Below, one piece after another: positions 1 through 9,410 of a stretch of 64,000 nucleotides of DNA. Every line of letters starts with the position of its first letter. Within the stretch, counting starts at the first letter, position 1. The DNA is taken from NCBI RefSeq assembly GCF_000020605.1, contig NC_012781.1:1240001-1304000 (forward strand), read 5' to 3'. The translations under genes and the position numbers were made by a program. This stretch comes from Agathobacter rectalis ATCC 33656 (GTDB lineage: Bacteria > Bacillota > Clostridia > Lachnospirales > Lachnospiraceae). A model generated the notes under the pieces. The model saw only the letters and a program-made list of their open reading frames with translations, was not told where the DNA came from and made no database searches.

Positions 1-1
1 G

Positions 2-256
2 GGAATTTCGGCAGTAAAGCCAAAGGCAGCATTTTACATATTCCCAAAGATTGATACTGCAAGGTTCAACATCACAAACGATGAACAGTTTGCACTCGAT
101 CTGCTTCGTGAGAAGAAGATACTCATCATCCACGGCGGCGGCTTCAACTGGGATAAGCCTGATCATTTCAGAGTGGTATATCTGCCTCGAACAGAGATAT
201 TAAAGGATGCCACAGGTAAGCTTGCAGACTTTTTGTCTTCATATAAGCAGAAATAA
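2..256 (+). CDS. Alanine-type PLP aminotransferase, C-terminal fragment
   Basis: Only the last 84 codons are in the window; the reading frame runs in from the left edge. The end contains the C-terminal aminotransferase features FYIFPKID, a GGGFNW turn and the substrate-carboxylate segment DHFRVVYLPR. In the AlaA/AlaT family (pyruvate-glutamate transaminases) these positions hold the conserved Arg that binds the substrate alpha-carboxylate. The likely role is cytoplasmic, PLP-dependent alanine synthesis or breakdown. The gene stops at TAA 254-256 and is followed by a good intrinsic terminator, so it appears to end its transcription unit. The PLP lysine is outside the window, so this rests on the C-terminal domain alone. 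Confidence 0.8.
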   Translation, partial: GISAVKPKAAFYIFPKIDTARFNITNDEQFALDLLREKKILIIHGGGFNWDKPDHFRVVYLPRTEILKDATGKLADFLSSYKQK

Positions 257-315
257 TTATTGGCATAGATAATTATAAAACATATGATATAAAACATATA
301 ACATATAACATATAA

Positions 316-356
316 GCTCCGGCACAGAAAACTTTTTGTTCTGACCGGAGTTTTTA
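316..356 (+). terminator. Rho-independent terminator after the aminotransferase
   Basis: CTCCGG (317-322) pairs with CCGGAG (345-350), and inner bases CAGAA/TTCTG extend the stem. A TTTTTATATT tract follows. The position, 60 nt after the stop codon and before a new operon, fits transcription termination. Confidence 0.85.
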
Positions 357-381
357 TATTATGCTGTAATATTTTTTAAAA

Positions 382-417
382 GTAACCTACCTGTAACTTT
401 ACATAATGTATTATACA
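382..417 (+). promoter_or_regulatory. Candidate response-regulator site and promoter for the ABC/two-component operon
   Basis: GTAAC occurs at 382-386 and again at 393-397. The 11-bp spacing is one helical turn, the arrangement OmpR-family regulators usually bind. It lies just upstream of a -10-like TATACA at 412-417 with no good -35 box, as expected for an activated promoter. The operon downstream encodes an OmpR-type regulator at 3973, so autoregulation is plausible. This is inference from spacing only. Confidence 0.35.
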
Positions 418-497
418 CTTGTATCGCGGGGCGGCTGCACTTTAAAGGACAGACCGCACAGAACTCAAAAATGCATAGAGAAGAAAAGGAGAATTAA

Positions 498-1160
498 ATG
501 GAACTGCTTAGAGTAGAACACTTATCAAAAATATACGGAGCCGGAGAAAATCAGGTCAAGGCTTTGGACGATGTGTCATTGAGCGTGGAAAAGGGAGAGT
601 TTGTGGCAATTGTAGGGGCGAGCGGCTCCGGAAAATCCACACTGCTTCATCTGCTCGGAGGTGTTGACAGGCCAACAAGCGGAAAGGTGTATATAAACGG
701 CACTGATATTTTTGCAATGAATGATGATGAGCTTGCCATATTCAGAAGAAGACAGGTAGGCATCATTTATCAGTTTTATAATCTGATACCTATATTAAAT
801 GTGGAAGAAAACATGGCAATTCCGATGGAGCTTGATGGGAGAAAGGTGGAAAAAGCGCAGATGGATGACATGCTTTTGCGCCTTGGACTTACAGAGAGAC
901 GTACTCATCTGCCAAATGAGCTTTCAGGAGGACAGCAGCAGCGCACATCTATAGGAAGAGCCCTGATTACGAGACCATCTATAGTGCTCGCGGATGAGCC
1001 GACCGGAAACCTGGATACCAAGGCAAGCAACGAGATTATGCATCTCTTAAAGACCTCAAACCGTGAGCTCAACCAGACAATCATTATGATTACACATAAT
1101 ATGGAGCTTGCAAAGGCGGCTGACCGCACAATAATGATAGAGGATGGTAAAATCAGATGA
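498..1160 (+). CDS. ABC transporter ATP-binding protein (LolD/MacB/BceA type)
   Basis: A 220-residue ATPase of normal length. Walker A is GASGSGKS (40-47), the Q-loop is at Gln92, the signature is LSGGQ (142-146), and Walker B is IVLADEP followed by the D-loop (162-172). A His switch lies in ITHN near the C terminus. This is the MacB/BceA subclass that powers FtsX-like permeases, which usually work on peptides or lipoproteins rather than by classical uptake. The start is ATG 498 with AAAGGAG ten bases upstream. It overlaps the permease by four bases (ATGA), so the two are translationally coupled. With the regulator and kinase that follow, it forms a four-gene sensing/transport module, likely for cell-envelope stress or antimicrobial peptides. 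Confidence 0.93.
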   Translation: MELLRVEHLSKIYGAGENQVKALDDVSLSVEKGEFVAIVGASGSGKSTLLHLLGGVDRPTSGKVYINGTDIFAMNDDELAIFRRRQVGIIYQFYNLIPILNVEENMAIPMELDGRKVEKAQMDDMLLRLGLTERRTHLPNELSGGQQQRTSIGRALITRPSIVLADEPTGNLDTKASNEIMHLLKTSNRELNQTIIMITHNMELAKAADRTIMIEDGKIR

Positions 1161-3955
1161 ATTTGATGAAGACACTCACATTAAAAAACTTAAAGCTCAA
1201 CAGGAAAAGAACTATTGTCACGATAGTCGGAATAATTCTGGCAACAGCACTTTTGTCGGCGCTTGTCACACTTGTGTCAAGCTTTCAGTACAGTATGATT
1301 GAATACCAGAAGCAAAAGGGCGGCGACTTTCATGTGAAATTTTCGAATGTGAAAATGTCTGAGCTTTCGGAGTTTAAAAACAACAGAAATATTGAAAGCA
1401 CATTTGAGACAATGGGAATGGGCTTTGCAAAGCTGGATGGCTGCAAGAATGAGGATAAGCCATATGCATATGTCATGGCAACAGATGAGGCCGGCTTTGA
1501 GAGGGGCTGCTTTAAACTGATAGAGGGCCGCATGGCAAAAAATGAGGATGAGATAGTCATTCCAAGGCACTTAAAGACAAACGGACGAATCGACATAAAG
1601 GTGGGGGATGAGATAACACTGGATGTCGGAAAGCGATATGATTCAAACACCGAAGGTGTCATATGGGAAAACAGCGCATATGAGCATGAGGCAGAGACAC
1701 TTACCGATATTGTGACAAAGCACTACAAGGTGGTAGGCATCATGGAAAGACCGGGCTATGGAATGGAGGACTATAGTGCCGCCGGATATACATTTGTCAC
1801 ATACTCTGATGAACTGGCAGCAATTGATAACGGCACAAAGAGCGAGGCTGACACTACACTCACAGTGTACAGCAGATACACTCAAAAGGCATTAAGAAAC
1901 AAGGATGCTGTGACAGCAGATATAATTGGCGTGGATGAAAAGCTGTTTGCGAAAGCGAATAATTCATCTGTTGAAATGACTGCTGAGGAGAGTGACAGGT
2001 TTCTTAAAGAGATGGAAAATGCAAAATATGATATATATATGAATGGCTTCCTTATAAGCTATGAGTGCGTTTTCCCGATTGACGGTACATTTAAAGCACT
2101 GTTTACAGTGGCTACTGTTGTGGCTTTGATAATCATACTGACATCAGTGTACTGTATCAAAAACAGCTTCAACATATCAATCACTGAAAAAATCAGGCAG
2201 TATGGCATGCTTGCAAGCGTGGGTGCTACGAGACGCCAGATAAAAAGCAGTGTTAAGACAGAGGCAGCAATGCTTGGAGTGGTTGGTATTCCGGTGGGTA
2301 CCATGAGCGGTATTTTGGCATCGCTCATACTTGTCAAGGTGGTAAATGCGCTGTCAGCAGGCTGGCTTAACTTTGCTTTGAGCTTTCATACCTCCCTGCC
2401 TGCACTTATTCTTGCTGTGATACTTAGTATAGCGACCATTTATTTTTCTGCAACAGGCAGTGCAAGAAGGGCCGCAAAGGTCACACCGCTTGAAGCAATA
2501 AGAAACACAAAGGAGATTAAAATAAAGTCAGCAAAGCTAAAGACACCGGCTATTATAGGCAGAATCTGGGGCATTGGAGGCGTTATCTCATATAAGAATA
2601 TAAAGAGAAACAAAAAAAAGTACAGAACCACAGTGACATCCATTGTCATCTGCTCAGTAACCTTTATTGTGATATCATACTTTATGTCTATGGCCTTTAG
2701 CGTTGTTGGGATGTCATATGCATCAGTAGATTACAATATTGGAATAAATATGTCATGTAAAAAGGACCTTGATATTGAAAAGCTCTCTGAGCTTTTGAGT
2801 GGCATTGAAGGAGCTGAGGATTATCTGGTTGGAGCAGGTTATTATTTTGATGTAGATAAGCCGGAGTATACAAAGGAATATGGAGAGTATTGCGGGCAGC
2901 TTTATGATGACAGTGAGGATGTCTCACAAGAGTTTTTAATCACGGTTTTAAATGACAAATCATATGATAAGTATGCGTCTGACGCAGGCATAAAAAATGC
3001 AGATACAGGAGCAATTCTTGTAAATAAAGGCACATTTGATGTGTATAATGAGAAAAGCTCGAAATACGTCAAAGAAGAGATGGAGCTGTACAAATATAAA
3101 GCAGGAGATACAATCAGGTGCGGCTACAATGTGTATGAGGATGCTGTTGATGATGACAATGCTGTGGAAGGTGATACTGAAAGCAGCACGGAGGATAACA
3201 GTGGATACGTTGACGAGGAAACAATAAATAAAGGAGTCAGAAAAACTGTAGATGTAACTATTGCAGGTGTCACAGACAAGGTACCAACATGTTATAATGG
3301 CTACGGCAATACCTCGCTTTTGTTTATGAACCAAAAAGGCTTTGAAAGCTTATGGGCTGACGGCAAGAGCGGTAATGAGTTCAAACCGGGGAATGCGATA
3401 TATTCGGCATATGTGGTTGCAGAAAATGCAGATGAATATCAGGATACATTAGAAAAGGAGACGGCAGAAAATCCTGAGTATTCTCAGATTAGTTTTTATG
3501 TCAGCAATATGGATAAGCAGATGCGCGATGAAAAATCACTCTTTACACTGCTTGGAGTATTTGCATACGGACTTATTGTGGTCATTGCCTTAATAGGAAT
3601 CACAAATATCATCAATACCTTAAGCACCGGAATGGAGCTTAGAAGCCGCGAGTTTGCCACACTAAGAAGCATTGGAATGACAGATAAGCAGTTTGCAGGG
3701 ATGGTCAGACTTGAGAGTGTGTTTATATCTGTAAAGGCTCTTGTAATAGGTGTACCGCTTGGTATTTTAATAAGCTATCTCTTATGTGTTATGATGAACA
3801 GGATGGGTGGCGCAATCATTTATAAGCCGCCGTATAAAGCAATTATATTGTGTATAGTGGTTGTAATAATGCTGATTTATGCTATCATGAAACTATCAAT
3901 GATGAAGCTTAGACACAATAACATTATTGAGACAATCAAAAATGAAAATCTGTAG
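1157..3955 (+). CDS. FtsX-family ABC permease with large extracellular domains
   Basis: A 932-residue membrane protein partnered with the upstream ATPase. A first transmembrane helix near residues 17-40 is followed by a large extracytoplasmic domain. Three helices come at about 315-430, a fifth near 495-515, then a second extracytoplasmic domain of about 280 residues, then a final FtsX block of helices (about 805-920) with the typical LRSIGMTDKQ coupling region. The first FtsX block carries the matching LASVGATRRQ. This duplicated layout is common in Firmicute antimicrobial-peptide or lipid-extrusion permeases and is longer than BceB (about 650 residues). The substrate cannot be read from the sequence. 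Confidence 0.88.
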   Translation: MNLMKTLTLKNLKLNRKRTIVTIVGIILATALLSALVTLVSSFQYSMIEYQKQKGGDFHVKFSNVKMSELSEFKNNRNIESTFETMGMGFAKLDGCKNEDKPYAYVMATDEAGFERGCFKLIEGRMAKNEDEIVIPRHLKTNGRIDIKVGDEITLDVGKRYDSNTEGVIWENSAYEHEAETLTDIVTKHYKVVGIMERPGYGMEDYSAAGYTFVTYSDELAAIDNGTKSEADTTLTVYSRYTQKALRNKDAVTADIIGVDEKLFAKANNSSVEMTAEESDRFLKEMENAKYDIYMNGFLISYECVFPIDGTFKALFTVATVVALIIILTSVYCIKNSFNISITEKIRQYGMLASVGATRRQIKSSVKTEAAMLGVVGIPVGTMSGILASLILVKVVNALSAGWLNFALSFHTSLPALILAVILSIATIYFSATGSARRAAKVTPLEAIRNTKEIKIKSAKLKTPAIIGRIWGIGGVISYKNIKRNKKKYRTTVTSIVICSVTFIVISYFMSMAFSVVGMSYASVDYNIGINMSCKKDLDIEKLSELLSGIEGAEDYLVGAGYYFDVDKPEYTKEYGEYCGQLYDDSEDVSQEFLITVLNDKSYDKYASDAGIKNADTGAILVNKGTFDVYNEKSSKYVKEEMELYKYKAGDTIRCGYNVYEDAVDDDNAVEGDTESSTEDNSGYVDEETINKGVRKTVDVTIAGVTDKVPTCYNGYGNTSLLFMNQKGFESLWADGKSGNEFKPGNAIYSAYVVAENADEYQDTLEKETAENPEYSQISFYVSNMDKQMRDEKSLFTLLGVFAYGLIVVIALIGITNIINTLSTGMELRSREFATLRSIGMTDKQFAGMVRLESVFISVKALVIGVPLGILISYLLCVMMNRMGGAIIYKPPYKAIILCIVVVIMLIYAIMKLSMMKLRHNNIIETIKNENL

Positions 3956-3972
3956 GAAATGCGGGAGCTGAT

Positions 3973-4644
3973 ATGAAAAAAATACTTCTCATAGAGGACA
4001 ATAAAGGAATAACAGAGGGACTGTGTGATACCTTTACAGAACCTGAATATGAGCTTTTGACAGCAGGCAATTTAAAGGAGGCTGGGGCGCTTTTGAGTGA
4101 GCACCCCGGCCTTGTGCTGCTTGATGTGTCGCTTCCGGATGGGAACGGCTTTGATTTTTACAGCGAAAGGCTGGAAAAAGAAAAAACACCGGTGATTTTT
4201 CTTACCGCAAGGGATGAGGAAAATGATATAGTAAAGGGACTTGAGCTTGGAGCGGAGGATTACATCACAAAGCCTTTTTCCGTAAGGGAGCTTGTGGCGA
4301 GGGTAAACCGCGTATTTTTACGTAGGAAAAGTGATGACAGTTCATCTGTCATACATGCAGGAAGCATAAGCTATGATTTGGACAAAAAGGAAGCAAGAAG
4401 GGATGGACAGTTGATTGCTCTTTCAAGTCTTGAAAACCGCATACTTGATCTGCTTTTTACAAATCACGACAAGGCTGTGTCCAGAAATGCCGTGCTTGAC
4501 TGTATCTGGGAGGCGACAGGCAACGATGTCTACGACCATACAGTGACTGTCTATATGAAGCGCATCAGGGCAAAGCTTGGTGAGAATGTGATAAAGACTG
4601 TGAAGGGAATCGGGTATCGTGTTGATTCAGATGAAGCTCTTTAA
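3973..4644 (+). CDS. OmpR/PhoB-family response regulator
   Basis: A 223-residue two-domain regulator. The receiver domain begins KKILLIEDNK, with the phospho-acceptor Asp51 in LLDVSLPDG, the conserved Thr in FLTARD and Lys in ITKPF. The C-terminal winged helix (about 130-220) has the TVKGIGYRV end typical of OmpR/PhoB. It lies 17 nt after the permease and just before the kinase, so it is the cognate regulator of this transporter. The likely role is to induce the ABC operon when the kinase is activated, possibly through the GTAAC repeats at 382-397. Confidence 0.93.
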   Translation: MKKILLIEDNKGITEGLCDTFTEPEYELLTAGNLKEAGALLSEHPGLVLLDVSLPDGNGFDFYSERLEKEKTPVIFLTARDEENDIVKGLELGAEDYITKPFSVRELVARVNRVFLRRKSDDSSSVIHAGSISYDLDKKEARRDGQLIALSSLENRILDLLFTNHDKAVSRNAVLDCIWEATGNDVYDHTVTVYMKRIRAKLGENVIKTVKGIGYRVDSDEAL

Positions 4645-4682
4645 ACAGTATCGGTCGACAGAGACAGTTCCCGGGGGAAAGC

Positions 4683-5957
4683 ATGAGAAAGAAGAAATAT
4701 AATTCAGAGAACAGAAAACATTTTGTGTATTTTGCAATAATATATACATGTATATGTGTGACGGTTATGGCTTTTACCGTCTTTTTTCAGTACAGGGCGT
4801 ATACAAAAAACTATAACGTCACAGTGGCTAAGCTATGTGCGCTTATTCATGAAAAATATCCCGATGTATCAGATGGCAGCATAGCCGCGATTCTAAATGA
4901 CAGCAGCTTCGATAGTGATTATACAAATTTAAAAAGCGCAGAGACGCTCTTAAAAAAATACGGCATTGATATGGAAAAGGATTCCGCGGTTTTGTCAAAT
5001 GAAAAAGCGCTTAAAGGAGCGCTTTGGCTAGACATATTTCTTGTTGTGCTTTTTGCAGGGGGCTTTTGCCTTTACATTGTGCTTATAAGATTTAGCTTTA
5101 AAAGACAGGTCAGACAGGCTGCGGATTATCTGCGCCGCATAAATCAGGGAGACTACAGACTTTTTATGGCAGATAGCACAGAGGGAGAGATTTCTATACT
5201 AAAGGGAGAGCTTTACAAGACAGCAATCTATTTGAGGGAGTCTGCGGAAAATGCAAAGGCAGACAAGCTTTTGCTAAAGGATGCGCTTTCTGACATATCG
5301 CATCAGCTTAAGACACCGCTCACATCACTTTCGATAAATCTGGAAAATCTGGAAGGAAATCCTGATATGGCACCTGAAAACAGAAGCAGGATAATGCGCA
5401 GGGCAAAGCGTGATGTGGATAATATATCGCATATGGTGCAGGCTATCTTAAAGCTTTCAAGGCTTGAAGCGGATGTTGTGGAGTTTGATGAGAAGGATAC
5501 GCTGCTGTCTGAAATTGTGTCTGAGGCAGCTGACAATGTTATGGCACTTTGCGATTTGAGAGACATAAGGCTGTCCATAGATGAAGGCTCTGATAAGGAT
5601 GCCTGTATACATGCTGATGCATACTGGCAGTGTGAGGCCATTACAAACATAGTAAAAAATGCAGTAGAGCACGCAGAGAGTGAGGTAAAGATAGGCTTTT
5701 ACAGGTATGAGATGTATGCAGAGATAACAGTGCAAAACGATGGAGAAGCCATAAGTGATGAGGACAAAAAGCATATTTTTACGCGTTTTTACAGCGGCAG
5801 CGGACAGCCGGCAGACAGCATCGGCATAGGACTTTCGCTCGCGGAAGCAATTGTGCGTCATGACAATGGATATATCATTGTGGAGGATTGTAAAAAAGAT
5901 GTATTAAATGAAAAAAATGAATGCAGTGGCACACGCTTTGTGGTAAGATATTTGTGA
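4683..5957 (+). CDS. Sensor histidine kinase
   Basis: A 424-residue membrane kinase. TM1 spans about residues 14-35, an extracytoplasmic sensor loop of about 75 residues follows, and TM2 spans about 112-135. A HAMP-like linker precedes the dimerisation helix with His207 in SDISHQLKTPL. The ATPase domain shows the N box (NIVKNAVEHA), a short F box (HIFTRFYSGS) and the G box GIGLSLAEAI. Because it has a real extracellular loop, it is not the loop-less BceS type that senses transporter flux, so the signal may be direct. ATG 4683 is preceded by a GGGGGAAAGC ribosome site. It ends 44 nt before feoAB. Confidence 0.93.
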   Translation: MRKKKYNSENRKHFVYFAIIYTCICVTVMAFTVFFQYRAYTKNYNVTVAKLCALIHEKYPDVSDGSIAAILNDSSFDSDYTNLKSAETLLKKYGIDMEKDSAVLSNEKALKGALWLDIFLVVLFAGGFCLYIVLIRFSFKRQVRQAADYLRRINQGDYRLFMADSTEGEISILKGELYKTAIYLRESAENAKADKLLLKDALSDISHQLKTPLTSLSINLENLEGNPDMAPENRSRIMRRAKRDVDNISHMVQAILKLSRLEADVVEFDEKDTLLSEIVSEAADNVMALCDLRDIRLSIDEGSDKDACIHADAYWQCEAITNIVKNAVEHAESEVKIGFYRYEMYAEITVQNDGEAISDEDKKHIFTRFYSGSGQPADSIGIGLSLAEAIVRHDNGYIIVEDCKKDVLNEKNECSGTRFVVRYL

Positions 5958-6001
5958 TAAGTTGAGAAAAATTATCAATAAATACACTAGGAAGCGATAA
6001 A

Positions 6002-8341
6002 ATGACACTAAAAGAACTTGGCATAGGACAGAGTGCCAGAATACTTACAGTAGGCGGTGAGGGCGCACTGCGCCAGCATTTCCTGGATATGGGAGTAATC
6101 CCAAAGGCCGAAGTGACAGTTATCAAATTTGCACCGATGGGAGACCCGATGGAGCTTCAGGTGCACGGCTATGAGCTCACATTGAGGCTTGATGATGCGG
6201 CACAGATTGAGGTAGAATTAATTGACAGCCGTTCAAGAAAGCATGAGGGCCCTAAAAAGATAAGCAACACAGCCCATCCCGGACTTGGTGAGGAGGGTAA
6301 ATACCATGTGAAAGGCAGCGGCAATCCCCTTCCGGATGGTGAGAAGCTCACATACGCACTTGTGGGAAACCAAAATTGCGGCAAGACAACACTTTTCAAC
6401 CAGCTTACAGGCTCAAACCAGCATGTGGGCAATTTCCCGGGAGTGACGGTGGACAGAAAGGATGGCTCTATTAAAGAACATCCGGACACATCAATCACAG
6501 ATTTACCGGGTATTTACTCAATGAGCCCATATACAAATGAGGAGATTGTGTCGAGAAACTTTGTGCTCGATAACAAGCCAAAGGCCATAATAAATATCGT
6601 AGATGCGACAAATATCGAGAGAAACCTGTATCTGACCATGCAGCTTCTTGAGATGGATATACCGATGGTTATTGCTCTAAATATGATGGATGAGGTGACG
6701 GCAAACTCAGGCTCAATCGATGTAAATAAAATCGAGGGACTGTTAGGAGTGCCTGTTGTACCGATTTCTGCCGCAAAGAATCAGGGTGTTGATGAGCTGG
6801 TGCGCCATGCAATACACATCGCAAAGTATCAGGAGCGCCCGGGCAGACAGGATTTCTGTGATGAGAATGATTTTGGCGGTGCTGTGCACAGATGTATACA
6901 CGCGGTCAGCCACCTGATTGAGGATCATGCAAAGCTCGCCGGAGTTCCGATTCGCTTTGCTGCTACCAAAATTATCGAGGGAGATGCACTTATATTAGAG
7001 CAGCTTCATCTTGATGAGAATGAGAAAGAGGCAATAGAGCATCTGATTGTCCAGATGGAAAAGGAGCGAGGCCTTGACAGAAGCGCTGCAATTGCGGATA
7101 TGCGCTTTACATTTATTGAGAAAATATGCGAGAGCACCGTGGTAAAGCCGAAGGAGAGCAGGGAGCGTATCAGAAGTGAGCGCATCGACCGTGTTCTTAC
7201 AGGCAAATACACGGCAATACCGTGCTTTATAGTGATAATGCTTGCGGTATTTTATCTCACCTTTAACGTAATCGGAGCAGGCCTTCAGTGGCTTTTGGAG
7301 CAGGGCATAGGAGCACTGACCGCGCTTACGGATAAGGCACTCACAGCGGCAGGTGTGAATGAGGTGCTGCACGGACTGGTAATAGACGGCATCTTTCAGG
7401 GTGTCGGAAGTGTATTAAGCTTCTTGCCGATTATCGTGACACTGTTCTTTTTCTTATCACTTATGGAGGACAGCGGATACATAGCGAGGGTTGCATTCTT
7501 CATGGACAAGCTCCTTCGTAAGATAGGACTTTCCGGACGAAGCATAGTACCAATGCTCATAGGCTTCGGCTGTACGGTGCCAGCTGTCATGGCGACACGT
7601 ACACTGCCAAGTGAGAGAGACCGTAGAATGACTATACTCCTCACACCGTTTATGAGCTGTTCGGCAAAATTGCCAATTTATGCATTCTTTGTTAGTGCAT
7701 TTTTCCCGAAGCATGGCGGACTTGTCATGGGAGGACTGTACTTCCTTGGAATAATTGTCGGAATACTTTTCGCATTTATCTACAGAAAGACTTTGTTCAG
7801 AGGTGACGCAGTGCCGTTTGTCATGGAGCTGCCAAACTACAGGATGCCGGGCGCCAAGAATGTGTGCCAGCTGCTCTGGGAGAAGGCAAAGGACTTTTTG
7901 CAGAAGGCATTTACAGTAATACTTATTGCCACAATGCTTATATGGTTCTTACAGAGCTTTGACATACACTTTAACATGGTAACAGACTCAAAGGACAGCA
8001 TGCTTGCCGCTATTTCAAGTGTTATCGTGCCAATCTTTAAGCCTCTGGGACTCGGAGACTGGCGTATATGCACATCACTTATCAGCGGACTCATGGCAAA
8101 GGAGAGCGTGGTATCAACACTTGAGATACTGTTTGGCGGAACTGTTACGACAGCACTCACAACACTTTCAGCTGCATCTCTTCTGGTGTTCTCGCTGCTC
8201 TACAGCCCTTGCGTGGCTGCTATAGCATCCATAAAGAGAGAGCTGGGTGCAAAGTGGGCAGTCAGCGTGGTGCTTTTGCAGTGTGCGATTGCATGGGTGG
8301 CAGCATTTATTGTAAGAGTAATTGGACTGCTTGTGATGTAA
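6002..8341 (+). CDS. feoB: Fused FeoA-FeoB ferrous iron transporter
   Basis: A 779-residue protein that takes up Fe(II) across the membrane. Residues 1-75 are a FeoA SH3-like domain normally encoded by a separate gene. A linker leads to the FeoB G domain with G1 GNQNCGKT (122-129), G3 DLPG (167-170) and G4 NMMD (228-231). The helical GDI domain follows, then the membrane core with Gate motifs including the Cys in GFGCTVPAVMATR and the SCSAKLPIYAFF segment. The G1 box has Gln-Asn-Cys instead of the Pro-Asn-Ser common in proteobacteria; this variant is frequent in clostridial FeoB. The start is ATG 6002 with AGGAAG upstream. Expression may be shared with the kinase operon, as only 44 nt separate them. 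Confidence 0.95.
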   Translation: MTLKELGIGQSARILTVGGEGALRQHFLDMGVIPKAEVTVIKFAPMGDPMELQVHGYELTLRLDDAAQIEVELIDSRSRKHEGPKKISNTAHPGLGEEGKYHVKGSGNPLPDGEKLTYALVGNQNCGKTTLFNQLTGSNQHVGNFPGVTVDRKDGSIKEHPDTSITDLPGIYSMSPYTNEEIVSRNFVLDNKPKAIINIVDATNIERNLYLTMQLLEMDIPMVIALNMMDEVTANSGSIDVNKIEGLLGVPVVPISAAKNQGVDELVRHAIHIAKYQERPGRQDFCDENDFGGAVHRCIHAVSHLIEDHAKLAGVPIRFAATKIIEGDALILEQLHLDENEKEAIEHLIVQMEKERGLDRSAAIADMRFTFIEKICESTVVKPKESRERIRSERIDRVLTGKYTAIPCFIVIMLAVFYLTFNVIGAGLQWLLEQGIGALTALTDKALTAAGVNEVLHGLVIDGIFQGVGSVLSFLPIIVTLFFFLSLMEDSGYIARVAFFMDKLLRKIGLSGRSIVPMLIGFGCTVPAVMATRTLPSERDRRMTILLTPFMSCSAKLPIYAFFVSAFFPKHGGLVMGGLYFLGIIVGILFAFIYRKTLFRGDAVPFVMELPNYRMPGAKNVCQLLWEKAKDFLQKAFTVILIATMLIWFLQSFDIHFNMVTDSKDSMLAAISSVIVPIFKPLGLGDWRICTSLISGLMAKESVVSTLEILFGGTVTTALTTLSAASLLVFSLLYSPCVAAIASIKRELGAKWAVSVVLLQCAIAWVAAFIVRVIGLLVM

Positions 8342-8351
8342 TTAAAAACAG

Positions 8352-8443
8352 ACTATTCAGAACCACTGAGAACCAAAAAGATGATGTGTCATGCTTGCAT
8401 GTAAGCAACAGGTTTTCTTGTTCTCAAGGTGGTTCTGAATAGT
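8352..8443 (+). repeat. 92-bp hairpin repeat element after feoB
   Basis: A 15-bp perfect inverted repeat (8352-8366 against 8429-8443) is extended inward by TGAGAACC/GTTCTCA and A-rich/T-rich tracts. A small TGCTT/AAGCA hairpin sits in the middle. The right arm together with its flank (TTTTCTTGTTCT through AATAGTTACAAA) recurs in degraded form about 940 bp downstream. It could act as a terminator for feoB. The exact long arms plus the second copy suggest a dispersed REP- or MITE-like repeat. Confidence 0.7.
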
Positions 8444-8470
8444 TACAAAAAATATAAAAGGAGATATGTG

Positions 8471-9352
8471 ATGGAGATTAAACTGGAAAATGAATCACTT
8501 GAGCTCACGATAAACAGCTTCGGAGCAGAGCTTAAAAGCATCACCGGCAAGGAAACTGGTACACAGTATCTGTGGGATGCCGATGAGAAATACTGGAAGA
8601 GAAGCGCACCGGTGCTTTTCCCGTTTGTCGGCAGCTTAAAGGACAAGAAGTTTACCGTTGATGGGACAGATTATCCGATGGGACAGCACGGCTTTGCAAG
8701 GGATATGGAGTTTGAGCTTGTGTCACAGACAAAGGATGAGGCATGGTTTTCACTTAAATCAAATGATGAGACTCTTGCAAAATATCCGTTTGAGTTTGTG
8801 CTCGAAATCGGCTATAAGCTCTCAGGCAGTGAGATAAAAGTGACCTGGAGGGTGACTAATCCTGTGAAAAAGGATTTACTTTTCTCAATAGGTGGTCATC
8901 CGGCATTTATGTGTCCGGTCGCAGAGCAGGGAAAGCAGTCAGACTATTATCTGAAGCTTGACACAGACAAAGCAATCACCTACGGACTTATCTGCGACGG
9001 AGGACTTTTAGACAAGGAGGACAATCTGCTTAAGGTGGATGCGGATGGATACTGTCAGATAGATGAGCATATGTTTGATAAGGATGCGCTCATAATAGAA
9101 AACAGACAGGCTTCAAAGGTGAGCCTGTGTACACCGGATAAGAAGCCATACCTTACGGTGTCCTTTGATGCGCCTTTATTTGGTCTGTGGTCACCCGCAG
9201 GAATGGGAGCACCGTTTATCTGTATTGAACCGTGGTACGGCCGATGCGACAGAGCAGGCTTTGCCGGAGAATTAAAGGACAGGGAGTATGGTAATTCGCT
9301 GGCACAGGGTGAGAAATTTGAGAAGTCATATACGATTGCAATTGAGCTGTAG
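8471..9352 (+). CDS. Aldose 1-epimerase-like (galactose mutarotase/LacX) protein
   Basis: A 293-residue protein from ATG 8471, chosen because AAAGGAGATATGTG precedes it; an upstream start at 8429 would begin inside the hairpin repeat. The beta-sandwich mutarotase features include the FPFVGSLKD segment, QHGFARDMEF with the catalytic-type His, and GGHPAFMCP with the second His. The LacX/YeaD-type branch interconverts anomers of hexoses or hexose phosphates in the cytosol; the exact sugar is not evident. It stands alone between two copies of the hairpin repeat. It may support the galactose pathway encoded later in the window, but is not in that operon. Confidence 0.82.
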   Translation: MEIKLENESLELTINSFGAELKSITGKETGTQYLWDADEKYWKRSAPVLFPFVGSLKDKKFTVDGTDYPMGQHGFARDMEFELVSQTKDEAWFSLKSNDETLAKYPFEFVLEIGYKLSGSEIKVTWRVTNPVKKDLLFSIGGHPAFMCPVAEQGKQSDYYLKLDTDKAITYGLICDGGLLDKEDNLLKVDADGYCQIDEHMFDKDALIIENRQASKVSLCTPDKKPYLTVSFDAPLFGLWSPAGMGAPFICIEPWYGRCDRAGFAGELKDREYGNSLAQGEKFEKSYTIAIEL

Positions 9353-9353
9353 A

Positions 9354-9389
9354 TTTTCTTGTTCTAGGGTGGCTTAAATAGTTACAAAC
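9354..9389 (+). repeat. Partial second copy of the hairpin repeat
   Basis: The sequence matches the right arm at 8411-8449: TTTTCTTGTTCT, then GGTGGCT, then AATAGTTACAAA, with a few substitutions and a two-base deletion. The complementary left arm is missing. The mutarotase-like gene is therefore bracketed by a full copy and a half copy. Confidence 0.55.
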
Positions 9390-9410
9390 AAAAATATAAG
9401 ATATAGTTAG

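Noticed and set aside
8209..8442. Open frame of about 77 codons across the feoB end and hairpin repeat
   Set aside because: It lies mostly antiphase inside feoB, ends in the hairpin repeat, has no ribosome site and no recognisable protein pattern.
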